Source of the DNA: Doryteuthis pealeii
Taxonomy: Eukaryota; Mollusca; Cephalopoda; Myopsida; Loliginidae
NCBI GenBank assembly: GCA_023376005.1
Contig: CM042145.1
Coordinates: 66,024,974-66,088,973, forward strand
DNA length: 64,000 nt
Reading direction: 5' to 3'
Within the stretch, counting starts at the first letter, position 1. Each line of letters begins with the position of its first letter. Below, one piece after another: positions 46,617 to 56,337 of this stretch. The position numbers and the translations under genes were made by a program. The notes beneath the pieces are model-generated. The model was not told the origin of the DNA. It ran no database searches and worked only from the letters and a program-made list of their open reading frames with translations.

Positions 46617-46872
46617 ATGTGGGTCAGGTTGAGAGAAGAATGTGCAAACTTCAACGAAACCCACCCTCAGCAACTAGGAGGATTGAAGGAAGATGGAACT
46701 CCAATAATTGTGAAATTTGATGAAAGTAAATTCTTTCATCGGAAATACCACCAAGGGGAATGGAAACCAGGGCACTGGGTTTTCAGTGCCATAGAAAGGG
46801 AGACTGGTCTGTGCTCACTGATCGAGGTGCCTGACCAAGAAATTACTACTACGGAATGGAGTGACATTCTTA
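46617..46872 (+). pseudogene. Merlin/IS1595-like transposase segment
   Basis: The frame has GTPIIVKFDESKFFHRKYHQ, GEWKPGHWVFSAIERETGLC and SLIEVPDQ. A (V/E)-x-x-DESKF-x-x-RKY-x-x-G motif followed by W-V-F-(G/S)-x-IER-x-(T/S)G is the signature of ISXO2-like DDE transposases (Merlin in animals, IS1595/IS1016 in bacteria); the Asp of DESKF is the first catalytic residue. After VPDQ the expected RTAATL-type continuation is missing; instead EITTTEWSDIL reads in frame toward the piggyBac part. The frame is cut by an LTR at 46873. Confidence 0.8.
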
Positions 46873-47426
46873 TGTTACATAATTGTTAGTACCCTAACAA
46901 TTATGTAGGGTTAGTGTAGAAATAAAAATGGCTGTTAGAAATTACAGCTAGCAGTTTTTTTTTAGTCGGAGTATGTGACAATATCATGGAAGATTGATTG
47001 GCACATGTTAAACTCGTGTTAACCCCTTTTCCAGTAGATAACGTGAGAATTAGTAGAGAAATGAGAAACAAAGGCTCTTTCCAGTTTTGATTTGAAAAAG
47101 TTAGATCAGTACTAGGCAAGCCACGGAGGTAGTAAGTCGTGATCAGTGCGCTCCCATACTCATACTCTGCGCAGTTAGTCTGGATGGGGATTTCTAAATA
47201 AAATATAATAAAAATCTAAGTCTTTTTATTTAGTCTTTTTAAGTTACTTATCCATAAATTACAAATGACCCAGGGTTTCTGATAGACGAGAAATCCCTAA
47301 TGCTCTAGGTTTGGGAGAAGATATCCAGACCAGACACAAAATGTCCAAATGAAGGTTCCAGACCCTAGAAGAAGAAGAACTCCCAGCTCCATAAGATACC
47401 AAAGATGATCAGAAGAATATATAACA
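46873..47426 (+). repeat. solo LTR inserted in the Merlin/piggyBac frame
   Basis: 554 bp, starting TGTTACATAATTGTTAG and ending ATATATAACA, flanked by CTTA before (46869-46872) and CTTA(T) after (47427-47431). Related in sequence and ends to the solo LTR at 56624-57082 (both contain a GACCCAGGG/GACACAGGG-TTCTGATA block and an AAATCCCTAA block). Its first 50 bp form an inverted repeat around GTACCC. No internal genes. Confidence 0.75.
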
Positions 47427-48240
47427 CTTATAGATAATACTCCAGATCATTTCAATAGTTTTGTTGGCCCTAAAATACCTTTAGGACTGGATGCCAAGCC
47501 TGTTGAATATTTTTTCAACCTTTTCCTGTAACGTTGATAGAAGACAGTCTATCAAACAAACTTATATGCAGAACAGTCTGGCATAGTTACATTTGTATGC
47601 ACATGTGTTGCTGAAATTTCGAGCGCATTTAGTCATGCTTTGTTTTTATGGGAATTGTGCCACTTCCAAATTACCAGTGTTATTGGAGTAAAACACCTGG
47701 ACTAAGAAACTGTTATCTCTGAAATAATGTGCAGGAATTGTTTTGAGCAGATAACAAAATATTTTCACTTGAATGACAGCACACAGAATCTTCCACGGAC
47801 CCATCCAGAACATGATAAGCTTCATAAAGTCAGACCGATACTGGATAATGCGAAGAGACAATTCCCATCTCATTATGAACCTCACAAAACCCTAAGTATT
47901 GATGAGGCCATGATAAAGTATACAGGCAGGTGTTCTTTCCTACAATACCTTCCATCCAAACTGACGAAGTGGGGTTTAAAAGCATGGGAACTTGCTGACA
48001 CTGAAACATTATCTGGTCGATTTCAATATTTACGTTGGCAAGGATACGACTACAAATAACAGCGCACCACTTGGAACACGTGTGGTAACAGATTTGATAA
48101 ATAATTACCACGGTAAAAATCATCATGTTTATTTTGATAATTATTTTATTTCAGTGGATGTAATGGAAATTCTACTAAAAAATAGCACATTCTTGTGCTA
48201 CCGTGCAACTAAATCGACGTGATCTTCTTGCAGGTATAAA
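47427..48240 (+). pseudogene. piggyBac-like transposase (broken)
   Basis: Directly after the LTR the frame reads DNTPDHFNSFVGPKIPLGLD and AKPVEYFFNLF, the usual start of the piggyBac core. Then 47727-48059 gives FEQITKYFHLND, KVRPILDNAKRQF and TLSIDEAMIKYTGR, where the Asp of SIDEAM is the first catalytic residue, and QYLPSKLTKWGLKAW. After a one-base frame change near 48010 the next frame (47992-48222) has GTRVVTDLINNYHGKNHHVY followed by FDNYF with the second catalytic Asp. A CRATKS-like motif follows, then stops. Stops and the shift show it is inactive. The C-terminal third and Cys-rich finger are missing. Confidence 0.85.
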
Positions 48241-49260
48241 AAATTGCGAATTTAAAAAGAGTGGATCTCGATAAAACCTTAGAGTCTTGTCTTACAAAAT
48301 TATGACTGGGCCAACCAACTAATTTTATTTGCAACATCTCTGGCATTTAATGTAAGAATACATTCAATCTATCCCCTTATAAATGGATTAATAGACAGCT
48401 GTGTAGCATCCCAGAATTCATCATATAATCTCAGGGCAAATAAAGACATTATGTGGACAGGGCCAGAAGCCCTTGTATCAACGAGCGTCGACAGGACCCA
48501 GACAACGAAAAGACCTGACAGACTGACATCCACACAACATTAACCGCCGTTATTTGCTGTAACAACCGTAAATAAAAGTTTTGTTTGTTACCCTGTTACT
48601 CCCTCGTTTGTTCCTTCATTTGCTTTATTTGTGTTAAGCTTTCTCCTTTTATAAAACATTCGTGCGGTCGGCCTCTTTACTGACCCCACGACAGTACTAT
48701 GAGCTTTTGAATATACAGACCTATTTTTAGCTGTTTTTTTTAACCAAATCCTTATGGGAACAGAGGGGATTGGAACTAGAATTGCTTTTGGGAAGTTAAG
48801 AGTTAAAATTATGTTAGAATTCATGAGAGGTCATATATTGTGAACAGACCTGTAGCTAAGAATTTAAATTCAGGTCGGTCGATTTAGAATCAGGGAGTCC
48901 AGGGACATTTGGTAACCCTTGACCTGCAGAGGCGCATGGTTTTACACGTCATGACAGACACGTGATAGAATTAGATGCGACCTAGCTTTGGAAGGAGAAA
49001 GAAGTGACAGTCTTGTTCAGTAATTATTAAAAATAATCAATGCCCATTTCAGAACTGAAGAAAACTAGCCCTTGAATAGAAATCTAGACAAGAAAATGGC
49101 AACAGAAATGGACCTTGTAAGAAGTGTAATATCCAAAGTAGAAGACACTATTAAGGATCCTCAATAAATTTTGTGTGTCTGCAGAAAGAAACTTTTGAAA
49201 ATCATTTACCAACTGATTCTGAAACTAAAAAAATTTTAATGAAAAAAAAACCTAAGTTCT
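48241..49260. other. unassigned stretch after piggyBac
   Basis: Contains scattered frames of less than 80 codons (for example 48588-48824 minus) without recognisable motifs. No TIR matching a piggyBac end (TTAA plus CCY) was identified. Nothing else seen. Confidence 0.4.
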
Positions 49261-50037
49261 TTCTGAAAATGATGACCACCTACTTTCAGAAAATATTGGA
49301 TGTACTGTCCAAATAGTGTAAACAATCTTTTTTCTCAGTTGCTTTGGATGAGGTATTGCTTTTAGTCAGCATCCATACAATGAAAATGGAAAGTATCATT
49401 GAGGAATTTTGTGACCTAAGAAAAATCATGCCCCTCATGCTAGTGCGCATTACATTAGTAATTGCATCAAAGCTAAAAAAGATCAAACAAAAGGGAATTC
49501 CTCAATAATTTGGACAAGGACAGGATATCATCCATTTTGGACATGGCTATTCCATATGGTCAGATTTAAATTTTGTGACAAATGAGAACCAAAGTTGATA
49601 CCTCATTGGAAATTGCCAAAGGGATACAGGGGAGATGATTGCAAAAAAATGCTTAACAATAAAAACAATTGAAAAGCAATTAAACGAACTTAAGGTATAA
49701 ATCACCCAGCATTTTCTTACTTGATTGGTTGTTGAAAATTACCAAATGGATATAATGGAACAGGTTGCAATAATGCTTAACAATAAAAACAATTGAAAAG
49801 CAATTAAACGAACTTAAGGTATAAATTACCCAGAATTTTCGTACATAATCGGTTGTTGGAAATTACCAAATGGATGGAAAGGAACAGGGTGTAATAATGC
49901 TTAACAATAAAAACAATTGAAAAGCAATTAAATGAACTTAAGGTAGGTATTACTAAGCACTTTAAAAAAAAAAATCCTTTTGAATATTTGAATTTACATT
50001 GCAATATATTAGCATATAATAAAACATTGATTAATAT
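49261..50037. repeat. cassette-A copy plus tail units
   Basis: A near copy of 33489-33914 beginning in the region before the acceptor (AAATATTGGATGTACTGTCC) and running through VSIHTMKMESIIEE and ASKLKK to the tail and donor (TTAAG|GTATAA), followed by two more tail units and the intron-like TTGCAATATATTAGCATA. In this copy the whole cassette can be read in one frame apart from two stops. Confidence 0.7.
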
Positions 50038-50461
50038 TGTAGCGTTAGTTTCGTATTTGCCTGGTGGAGTTGTCTGCCCGATTTAGTTTGCTGATGCCTG
50101 CTAGGGGGCTATAGTATTTAAGCGCCAGGTTCGGCCTCTTTTTTGTGCCTGATACTACGAGACACCATGGGTTAGTTAAGGTCTAACCCCGTCTCGTTGG
50201 GGCGTTCGCCCCACTTACATTACTGTAAGTTCTTCACAGCATGGACTATCCCTAGTCTCATGTCTGTACTTTTATATGTTATCTTGTACCATTCATGAAT
50301 GTGTCTTCATCTTTATTTATGTACTCTTTGTTTATGTACCCTTTTACCTATGTACTTTGTATCTCGTCATACCCATGTGCTGTATATATTAAATGTTTTG
50401 TCTGTTAACCTTCAGAGTTTTGTGTATTCAAAGTATATATAAAATTGAATAATTTCTTACA
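50038..50461 (+). repeat. 5' LTR of a short LTR element
   Basis: 424 bp, TGTAGCGTTAG...TTTCTTACA, matching 51606-52013. Preceded by ATAT (50034-50037), the same four bases that follow the 3' LTR. Contains a CTATAGTATTTAAG promoter-like box near 50107 and AATGTTTTGTCTG... near the end. Compared with the 3' LTR it has an extra ACTTACATTACTGTAAG-type stretch and lacks about 12 bp near 50135. Confidence 0.88.
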
Positions 50462-51605
50462 ACTGGTGACTACCCGAAGTGATGAACACTTACCCTTTTT
50501 GCCCAAGTCGACCATAAAAATGGTCTTAAAAGTACTCGGGATTTACAACACAAACTTTTTTTAAAAAGGAAAAACGGTGACCCCCTCAAAGAAATTATTT
50601 CTTTTTTCTCCGACTGTTATGGACACATTTTTTTTTACAGCACTGGATATCTTCTAAAAAATTTAAAAAGAAGCTTCAACACAGAACTGCCAGCAGCCAG
50701 GGGACAGTTATTACACTTCCCCATCCCCCTACTTGACACGGCTACAATTCCAGAACGTGCGACCAGATTTTGACGACTACTAAAAAAAACACCAGAACGG
50801 CACACCATATGACCGGAATGTAAACCTGGGCTACTCAGCAAAATATTTTTTTGCAACCCCCGAACGGAAAACGAAATGTACATCAGAAATGTTCATTTTT
50901 TCCGGAGTCAACATACCGACATTTGAACACAACTGGACAGCGGTGAATTTCAAGTTTTTTATCCACACCACACAGAAACATTTGCTCCATATTTTTCCTC
51001 AAACTTTTGAAAATTGTACACCTGTACAGAAAATTTTTTTTTGCCAAAAGTTGAACCTGAAATATGGTTCGGAAAAATTCTTTTAACTTTTGTTTCTTTT
51101 GAAACACCCTTTTAACGATCCCCGTCGTTTTTGGCATTTTGTGCCTAACAAATTTTACAAGGAATTCACCAAATTCCTGGCCAAAGTCGGACCCACCATG
51201 GCCCGTAAAAGTACTTTGACTTGGCATTTCGTGCCTACCATTTTTTTTCCAGGAGAAAAATTATTCCACAAGGATAAAAACAGTCCTTATTTCAACTAAG
51301 GAATTTGGAAGAAACTCACCACCCCCGAGGTGATTTTTTAAAATTGTAACCAACCACAGGAATTTTTTCCCACTGGACTTAAACATGAAAATTCTTCTGT
51401 TTGTATTTTAAATTACATTCCTGTTTTTTCATGCTTTTATTTTGTAGTTTGCAGGAATATGTATGTGCAAATTTTATTTCTCTGTTTTTGGAACCTTGAA
51501 CTTTGAATATTCGAGACTGTTTTTTTCCTTAAAGGAATACTTTTTTTTGTTTGTCATGTTTTTTTGTAAATTTTTTGCCCCGCTAAAAATTTAGGGGGGA
51601 GTATT
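50462..51605 (+). mobile_element. internal region of short LTR element (no pol genes)
   Basis: 1144 bp. It starts AC-TGGTGACTACCCGAAG (PBS-like, TGG at 50464) and ends in a polypurine tract AATTTAGGGGGGAGTATT just before the 3' LTR. Frames at 50889-51086 and 51090-51299 have a repeated WHFVP motif (FWHFVPNKF, TWHFVPTIF) but no RT, protease, integrase or zinc knuckle; perhaps gag remains. A non-autonomous element, of the TRIM or short-LARD kind, or a deleted Ty3/gypsy copy. Confidence 0.75.
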
Positions 51606-52013
51606 TGTAGCGTTAGTTTCGTATTTGCTGGTGGAGTTGTCTGCCCAATTTAGTTTGCTGGTGCCCGCTAGGGGGCTATAGTATTTAAGCGCCGGGTTCA
51701 AACCCTTTCGGCCTCTTTTCTGTGCCTGATACTACGAGACACCATGGGTTAGTTAAGGTCTAACCCCGTCTCGTTGGGGCGTTCTTCACAGCATGGACTA
51801 TCCCTAGTCTCATGTCTGTACTTTTATATGTTATCTTGTACCATTCATGAATGTGTCTTCATCTTTATTTATGTACTCTTTGTTTATGTACCCTTTTACC
51901 TATGTACTTTGTATCTCGTCATATCCATGTGCTGTATATATTAAATGTTTTGTCTGTTAACCTTCGGAGTTTTGTGTATTCAAAGTATATATAAAATTGA
52001 ATCATTTCTTACA
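51606..52013 (+). repeat. 3' LTR of the short LTR element
   Basis: 408 bp, TGTAGCGTTAG...TTCTTACA, followed by ATAT (52014-52017) as target duplication. The interrupted sequence is the intron-like part behind cassette A, whose empty form (GATTAATATGTTTTTATC) is seen near 52979 and 55195. Confidence 0.88.
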
Positions 52014-52017
52014 ATAT

Positions 52018-52330
52018 GTTTTTATCTTTATTTATTTATTTTACAGGATTATTCTATCCGTACTTTATTGAAGGAATTTGGGGATAGATCAATTGAAACC
52101 ATTACAGAATTGGCAGGCATCCTACAAGGATGTGCTGTCTCCAAGAAACTTTTTCATATTGGCACTGCTTACAACTGCAAGGGAAAGGGATCTCCAAGTC
52201 GACCTAGTGAAGCAGTTAAAGTTCCTGGAAAAGATCCTCACCACTTCACTCCAGCCAGACATGGTTTTAACATCGGAATTAACAAAATAGGCGGTGCTAT
52301 TAGAATTTTTTTTCTCACTTGCTTGAGATG
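52018..52330 (+). pseudogene. cassette B joined to endonuclease-like fragment (copy 1)
   Basis: Acceptor-like TTACAG, then DYSIRTLLKEFGDRS as in 46224. From about 52165 the other frame carries the LTTARERDLQVDLVKQLKFL motif and a PDMVLTSELTK segment of the LINE endonuclease-like domain; it is cut at about 52293 and joined to the start of cassette A (GATGAGGTATTGCTTTTAGT). Confidence 0.55.
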
Positions 52331-53021
52331 AGGTATTGCTTTTAGTCAGCATCCATACAATGAAAATGGAAAGTATCATTGAGGAATTTTGTGACCCAAG
52401 AAAAATCATGCCCCTCATGCTAGTGCGCATTACATTAGTAATTGCATCAAAGCTAAAAAAAGATCAAACAAAAGGGAATTCCTCAATAATTTGGACAAGG
52501 ACAGGATATCATCCATTTTGGACATGGCTATTCCATATGGTCAGATTTAAATTTTGTGACAAATGAGAACCAAAGTTGATACCTCATTGGAAATTACGAA
52601 ATGAATACAAAGGAAATAATTGCCAAAATGCTTAACAATAAAAACAATTGAAAAGCAATTAAACGAACTTAAGGTATAAAATCACCCCAGCATTTTCTTA
52701 CTTGATTGGTTGTTGGAAATTACCAAATGGATGGAAAGGAACAGGGTAATGATGCTTAACAATAAAAATCAATTTTAACACCCAGCATTTTCTTACTTGA
52801 TTGGTTGTTGGAAATTACCAAATGGATGGAAAGGAACAGAGTGTAATAATGCTTAACAATAAAAACAATTGAAAAGCTATTAGACGAACTTAAGGTAGCT
52901 ACTATCATGCACTTTTTAAAAAATTCTTTTTGAATATTTGAATTTACATTGCAATATATTAGCATATAATAAAACATTGATTAATATGTTTTTATCTTTA
53001 TTTTATTTATTTATTTCACAG
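52331..53021. repeat. cassette A and tail units (copy 4)
   Basis: Full cassette A from VSIHTMKMESIIEE to the tail at about 52670, a shortened tail unit (about 52740-52770) and a complete one ending near 52893, then the intron-like part and the acceptor TTTCACAG at 53014-53021. Confidence 0.7.
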
Positions 53022-53340
53022 GATTATTCTATCCGTACTTTATTGAAGGAATTTGGGGATAGATCAATTGAAACCATTACAGAATTGGCAGGCATCCTAC
53101 AAGGATGAGCTGTCTCCAAGAAACTTTTTCATATTGGCACTGCTTACAACTGCAAGGGAAAGAGATCTCCAAGTCGACCTAGGGAAGCAGTTAAAGTTCC
53201 TGGAAAAGATCCTCACCACTTCACTCTGGCCAGACATGGTTTTAACATCGGAATTAACAAAATAGGCGGTGCTATTAGAATTAACAGTCCCATGGGAAGA
53301 GAGGATAGAGGAAATTAACTGCAGGAAGACTTGTGACTGA
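53022..53340 (+). pseudogene. cassette B joined to restriction-like-endonuclease fragment (best copy)
   Basis: After the cassette-B start, the frame from about 53053 gives ELSPRNFFILALLTTARERD, LQVDLGKQLKFLEKI and WPDMVLTSELTK, a stop, then AVLLELTVPWEERIEE. Pro-Asp at 53230-53235 and Glu at 53278-53280 are separated by 14 residues, the PD-x(12-14)-(D/E) layout of the restriction-like endonuclease of R2-type non-LTR retrotransposons. A TAG in place of one codon and an early end after CRKTCD show it is a remnant. Confidence 0.6.
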
Positions 53341-53660
53341 ATACAGAATGAACGGCTGGAAAGCCTGAAAATGAGTCATTTGTTACATAAGAAAATCATG
53401 CCCCTCATGCTAGTGCACATTACATTAGTAATTGCATCAAAGCTATAAAAGATCAAACAAAAGGGAATTCCTCAATAATTTGGACAAGAATCAGGATATC
53501 ATCCATTTTGGACATGGCTATTCCATAAAGTCAGATTTAAATTTTGTGACAAATGGGAACCAAAGTTGATACCTCATTGGAAATTACGAAAGGGATACAA
53601 AGGAAATAATTGCCAAAATGCTTAACAATAAAAACAATTGAAAAGCAATTAAACGAACTT
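53341..53660. repeat. partial cassette A (copy 5)
   Basis: Joined after a GAGTCATTTGTTACATAAGA stretch, it starts inside cassette A at AAATCATGCCCCTCATGC and ends in the tail at about 53660, without the donor. Confidence 0.65.
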
Positions 53661-53810
53661 CTGATTTTTTTAAATTTAAAAATAAAATTAATTTTATTTT
53701 TAAAACAGAACATGCATTTTTTTTTTAAATTCCAGCATTGAATATAGCATTTGTTTGTACCCTGTCTTCTAACGGTTATTTTTTTCTTTTCCCGTCTATC
53801 TTTCAATATG
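53661..53810. other. AT-rich junction sequence
   Basis: T-rich runs leading into the ribozyme-like motif; no feature. Confidence 0.4.
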
Positions 53811-53864
53811 TTGCTCTTGATGATGACCAGTTTCGAGCTGGTCGAAACAGATTTCTGTCAGCAA
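53811..53864 (+). ncRNA. hammerhead-ribozyme-like fold (diverged)
   Basis: Stem I: TTGCT (53811-53815) pairs with AGCAA (53860-53864). Stem II: GACCAG (53825-53830) pairs with CTGGTC (53838-53843) around the loop TTTCGAG. Then GAAA (53844-53847), a short stem III CAGA-TT-TCTG, and a GTC cleavage triplet ending at 53859. This is the hammerhead order with the very short stem III typical of Penelope-associated ribozymes. The core between stems I and II is CTTGATGAT instead of CTGATGA, i.e. two extra T, so activity is doubtful. Confidence 0.5.
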
Positions 53865-54470
53865 TTATATAACATCATATGTTTTTTTCAAAAATGTTAG
53901 ATTTCATATATATATATATATTTAAAAAAAAGAAAAAAAGAAAGAAAGAAAAGGAGAGAGAGAGAGAGAGAAGGTTCTGAGAGAACTAACAACCCAGGAG
54001 CAAAGGAGGCAGGGACCAATTAAGGTGGTGGGAAAGAAGTTTACAGTTAGGTAGTCAGTTGCGATCCCTTATACTGTGAAGATACTTGGTGAGGGCTTCC
54101 TCACATGCGGTTGAGAAGTTCTTTCGCACTACTCCAGAAAGTAAGATACTAGCCAGTTACTCAAGAAAGTAAGTCAAGATTTAAATATTAGGGCATAAAC
54201 ACTAGTGTCTCTCATAAGAATAAAAGGGGAGTGTGTATATATATATATATAATATATATATATATATATAAAGAAACCATTCAAAACAGCAAGCATGCCA
54301 GAATAGGACTGAGACCCAACAGGAGCTAGAAAGTGGACAACAGACAAGCTTCCAGAACCTTAAGAAACTTAAAATGACTAATATAGAGCAAGAATCAACA
54401 TATCTTCCAACATAAGATCAGTTTCATAAAAACTGGAGAGAAGAGTCATCATAAACCAAGGAAATCATTG
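53865..54470. repeat. microsatellites and duplicated block
   Basis: (TA)n near 53909-53921 and 54237-54270, (GA)n near 53955-53971. The block GGTTCTGAGAGAACTAACAA ... GGGACCAATTAAGG (53972-54025) recurs at about 55545-55597, and AAAGAAACCATTCAAAACAG ... CCAGAACCTTAAGAAACT (54271-54372) recurs at about 55382-55484, in reversed order relative to each other. No gene. Confidence 0.7.
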
Positions 54471-54625
54471 GCGCAGCTCACAACTGCAAGGGAAAGGGAT
54501 CTCCAAGTCGACCTAGGGAAGCAGTTAAAGTTCCTGAAAAAGATCCTCACCACTTCACTCCAGCCAGACATGGTTTTAACATCGGAATTAACAAAATAGG
54601 CGGTGCTATTAGAATTTTTTTTCTC
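54471..54625 (+). pseudogene. endonuclease-like fragment (copy 3)
   Basis: Begins at ACAACTGCAAGGGAAAGGGA and carries the QVDLGKQLKF-like and PDMVLTSELTK parts, then is cut at the same point as 52293 (TTAGAATTTTTTTTCTCACT) and joined to cassette A. The shared breakpoint shows that 52160-52560 and 54478-54880 descend from one chimeric unit. Confidence 0.55.
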
Positions 54626-55300
54626 ACTTGCTTGAGATGAGGTATTGCTTTTAGTCAGCATCCATACAATGAAAATGAAAAGTATCATTGAGGAATTTTG
54701 TGACCCAAGAAAAATCATGCCCCTCATGCTAGTGCGCATTACATTAGTAATTGCATCAAAGCTAAAAAAAGATCAAACAAAAGGGAATTCCTCAATAATT
54801 TGGACAAGGACAGGATATCATCCATTTTCGACATGGCTATTCCATATGGTCAGATTTAAATTTTGTGACAAATGAGAACCAAAGTTAATACCTCATTGGA
54901 AATTGCCAAAGGGATACAGGGGAGATGATTGCAAAAAAATGCTTAACAATAAAAACAATTGAAAAGCAATTAAACGAACTTAAAGGTATAAATCACCCAG
55001 CATTTTCTTACTTGATTGGTTGTTGAAAATTACCAAATGGATAGAAAGGAACAGGGTGTAATGATGCTTAACAATAAAAACAATTGAAAAGCAATTAAAT
55101 GAACTTAAGGTAGGTATTACCATGCACTTTTAAAACAAATCCTTTTGAATATTTTAATTTATATTGCAATATATTAGCATATAATAAAACATTGATTAAT
55201 ATGTTTTTATCTTTATCTTATTTATTTTTTTACAGGATATTCTATCCGTACTTTATTGAAGGAATTCGGGGATAGATCAATTGAAACCATTACAGAATTG
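54626..55300. repeat. cassette A, tail units and start of cassette B (copy 6)
   Basis: Cassette A to the tail near 54980, one further tail unit to about 55110 with the donor-like AAG|GTAGGT, the intron-like region, then TTTTTTACAG and the start of cassette B at 55236 with one base deleted; it runs into (TA)n at 55300. Confidence 0.7.
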
Positions 55301-55859
55301 GTTACTTATTATATAATATATATATATATATATATATAACAATATATATCTATATATATATACATAATATATTATATATATAAAGAAACCATTCAAAACA
55401 GCCAGGATGCCAGAATAGGACTGAGACCCAACAGGAGCTAGAAAGTGGACAACAGACAAGCTTCCAGAACCTTAAGAAACTTTAGTCAAATGACTAATAT
55501 ATATATATAGATATATATATATATATAGAGAGAGAGAGAGGAGGTTCTGAGAGAACTAACAACCCAGGAGCAAAGGAGGCAGGGACCAATTAAGGTAGGA
55601 CACTTTTTGGTTTTTCCTTTGTTGTCTTGCATCTCTTACCAGTGTTTGTAGTAAAATATGATTGTCAGTGGGTGTCAGGAATGTTTACATGAGGCTGATG
55701 AGGGTGGCGTGGAAATAGGAAAATTTAATTGGCTATTAGGTGGGATGCGAGTTCCATAATTTAGGCATAATTCTTCTAAACTTCAAGATGGGATAGAACC
55801 GAATGTAAAAAAAGGAATAATTTATAGGCTGTTGGTGATATTAGCATTTGAGCCAACAG
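55301..55859. other. microsatellites, duplicated blocks, unassigned sequence
   Basis: (TA)n tracts at about 55305-55385 and 55497-55528 with a (GA)n tract, the two duplicated blocks described at 53865-54470, then about 260 bp without recognisable content. Confidence 0.5.
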
Positions 55860-56090
55860 CAGGGCCGATTTGAGGTGGGCAGAATTGAAAAAGAAATTGA
55901 CGGCAAAGTACACTAGTGCATGTACTGAAATAAAGGCCAATAGAAAATTACTTAGGCTGAAGCAGGAGTTTTGGGAAACTCCTTCAAAGTTGGTTGAGTG
56001 AGCAACCAAATTGGCATTGATTGCCTACCCAGACGAGGCGGCTCGGAATTGTAAAGTTATCCATGTTGATTATGAGTTATGTTCCTTGGA
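55860..56090 (+). pseudogene. LTR-retrotransposon gag fragment
   Basis: The plus frame reads DLRWAELKKKLTAKYTSACT, then LLRLKQEFWETPSKLVE, a stop, and ATKLALIAYPDEAARN. The W-x-x-L-x-x-x-L-x-x-Y ... L-x-x-x-KQ ... L-x-x-x-AYP-(D/E) order is a retrotransposon gag core. It is a short piece with no zinc knuckle, and the frame dissolves after about 56090. It may belong to the same element as the integrase at 56338-57912. Confidence 0.6.
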
Positions 56091-56335
56091 CTGTTTCGGT
56101 TGTGGGAACTCTTTGGAGTAAGAAGGTTAGTTGGAACGAGAGACTTATGACGGTTGTACATGACTATAGTGACTCCCATGAGATAGCCTATTGACATTGG
56201 TTTTACGCTATTACGTACATTCTGAGGTGAATTCTCGCATCCACCATGAGACCTATCTTCTTTCTGAGAATCAGTTTCATCTGGCATAGAATATTCATGA
56301 TTATCATCCTCCTCATCCACATCAAGAATATTCAT
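56057..56335 (-). pseudogene. inverted C-terminal tail of an LTR-element polyprotein
   Basis: The minus-strand frame has an acidic start (NILDVDEEDDNHEYS) and ends SSHNRNSPRNITHNQHG, nearly the same as the end of the plus-strand integrase frame at 57556-57912 (SSHNRNSSREITHNQH). So the tail of the same polyprotein family lies here in inverted orientation, directly abutting the integrase core at 56338. Confidence 0.65.
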
Positions 56336-56337
56336 AG

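Noticed and set aside
46599..46872. Bacterial contamination (IS1595-like transposase)
   Set aside because: The segment lies within AT-rich eukaryotic repeats and is continued by a piggyBac-like frame; Merlin elements are normal in animals.
48588..48824. 78-codon minus frame
   Set aside because: No motif, no support from neighbours.
50889..51299. Protein-coding gene inside the short LTR element
   Set aside because: Two short frames separated by a stop, with low-complexity Phe/Lys-rich content; no known domain.
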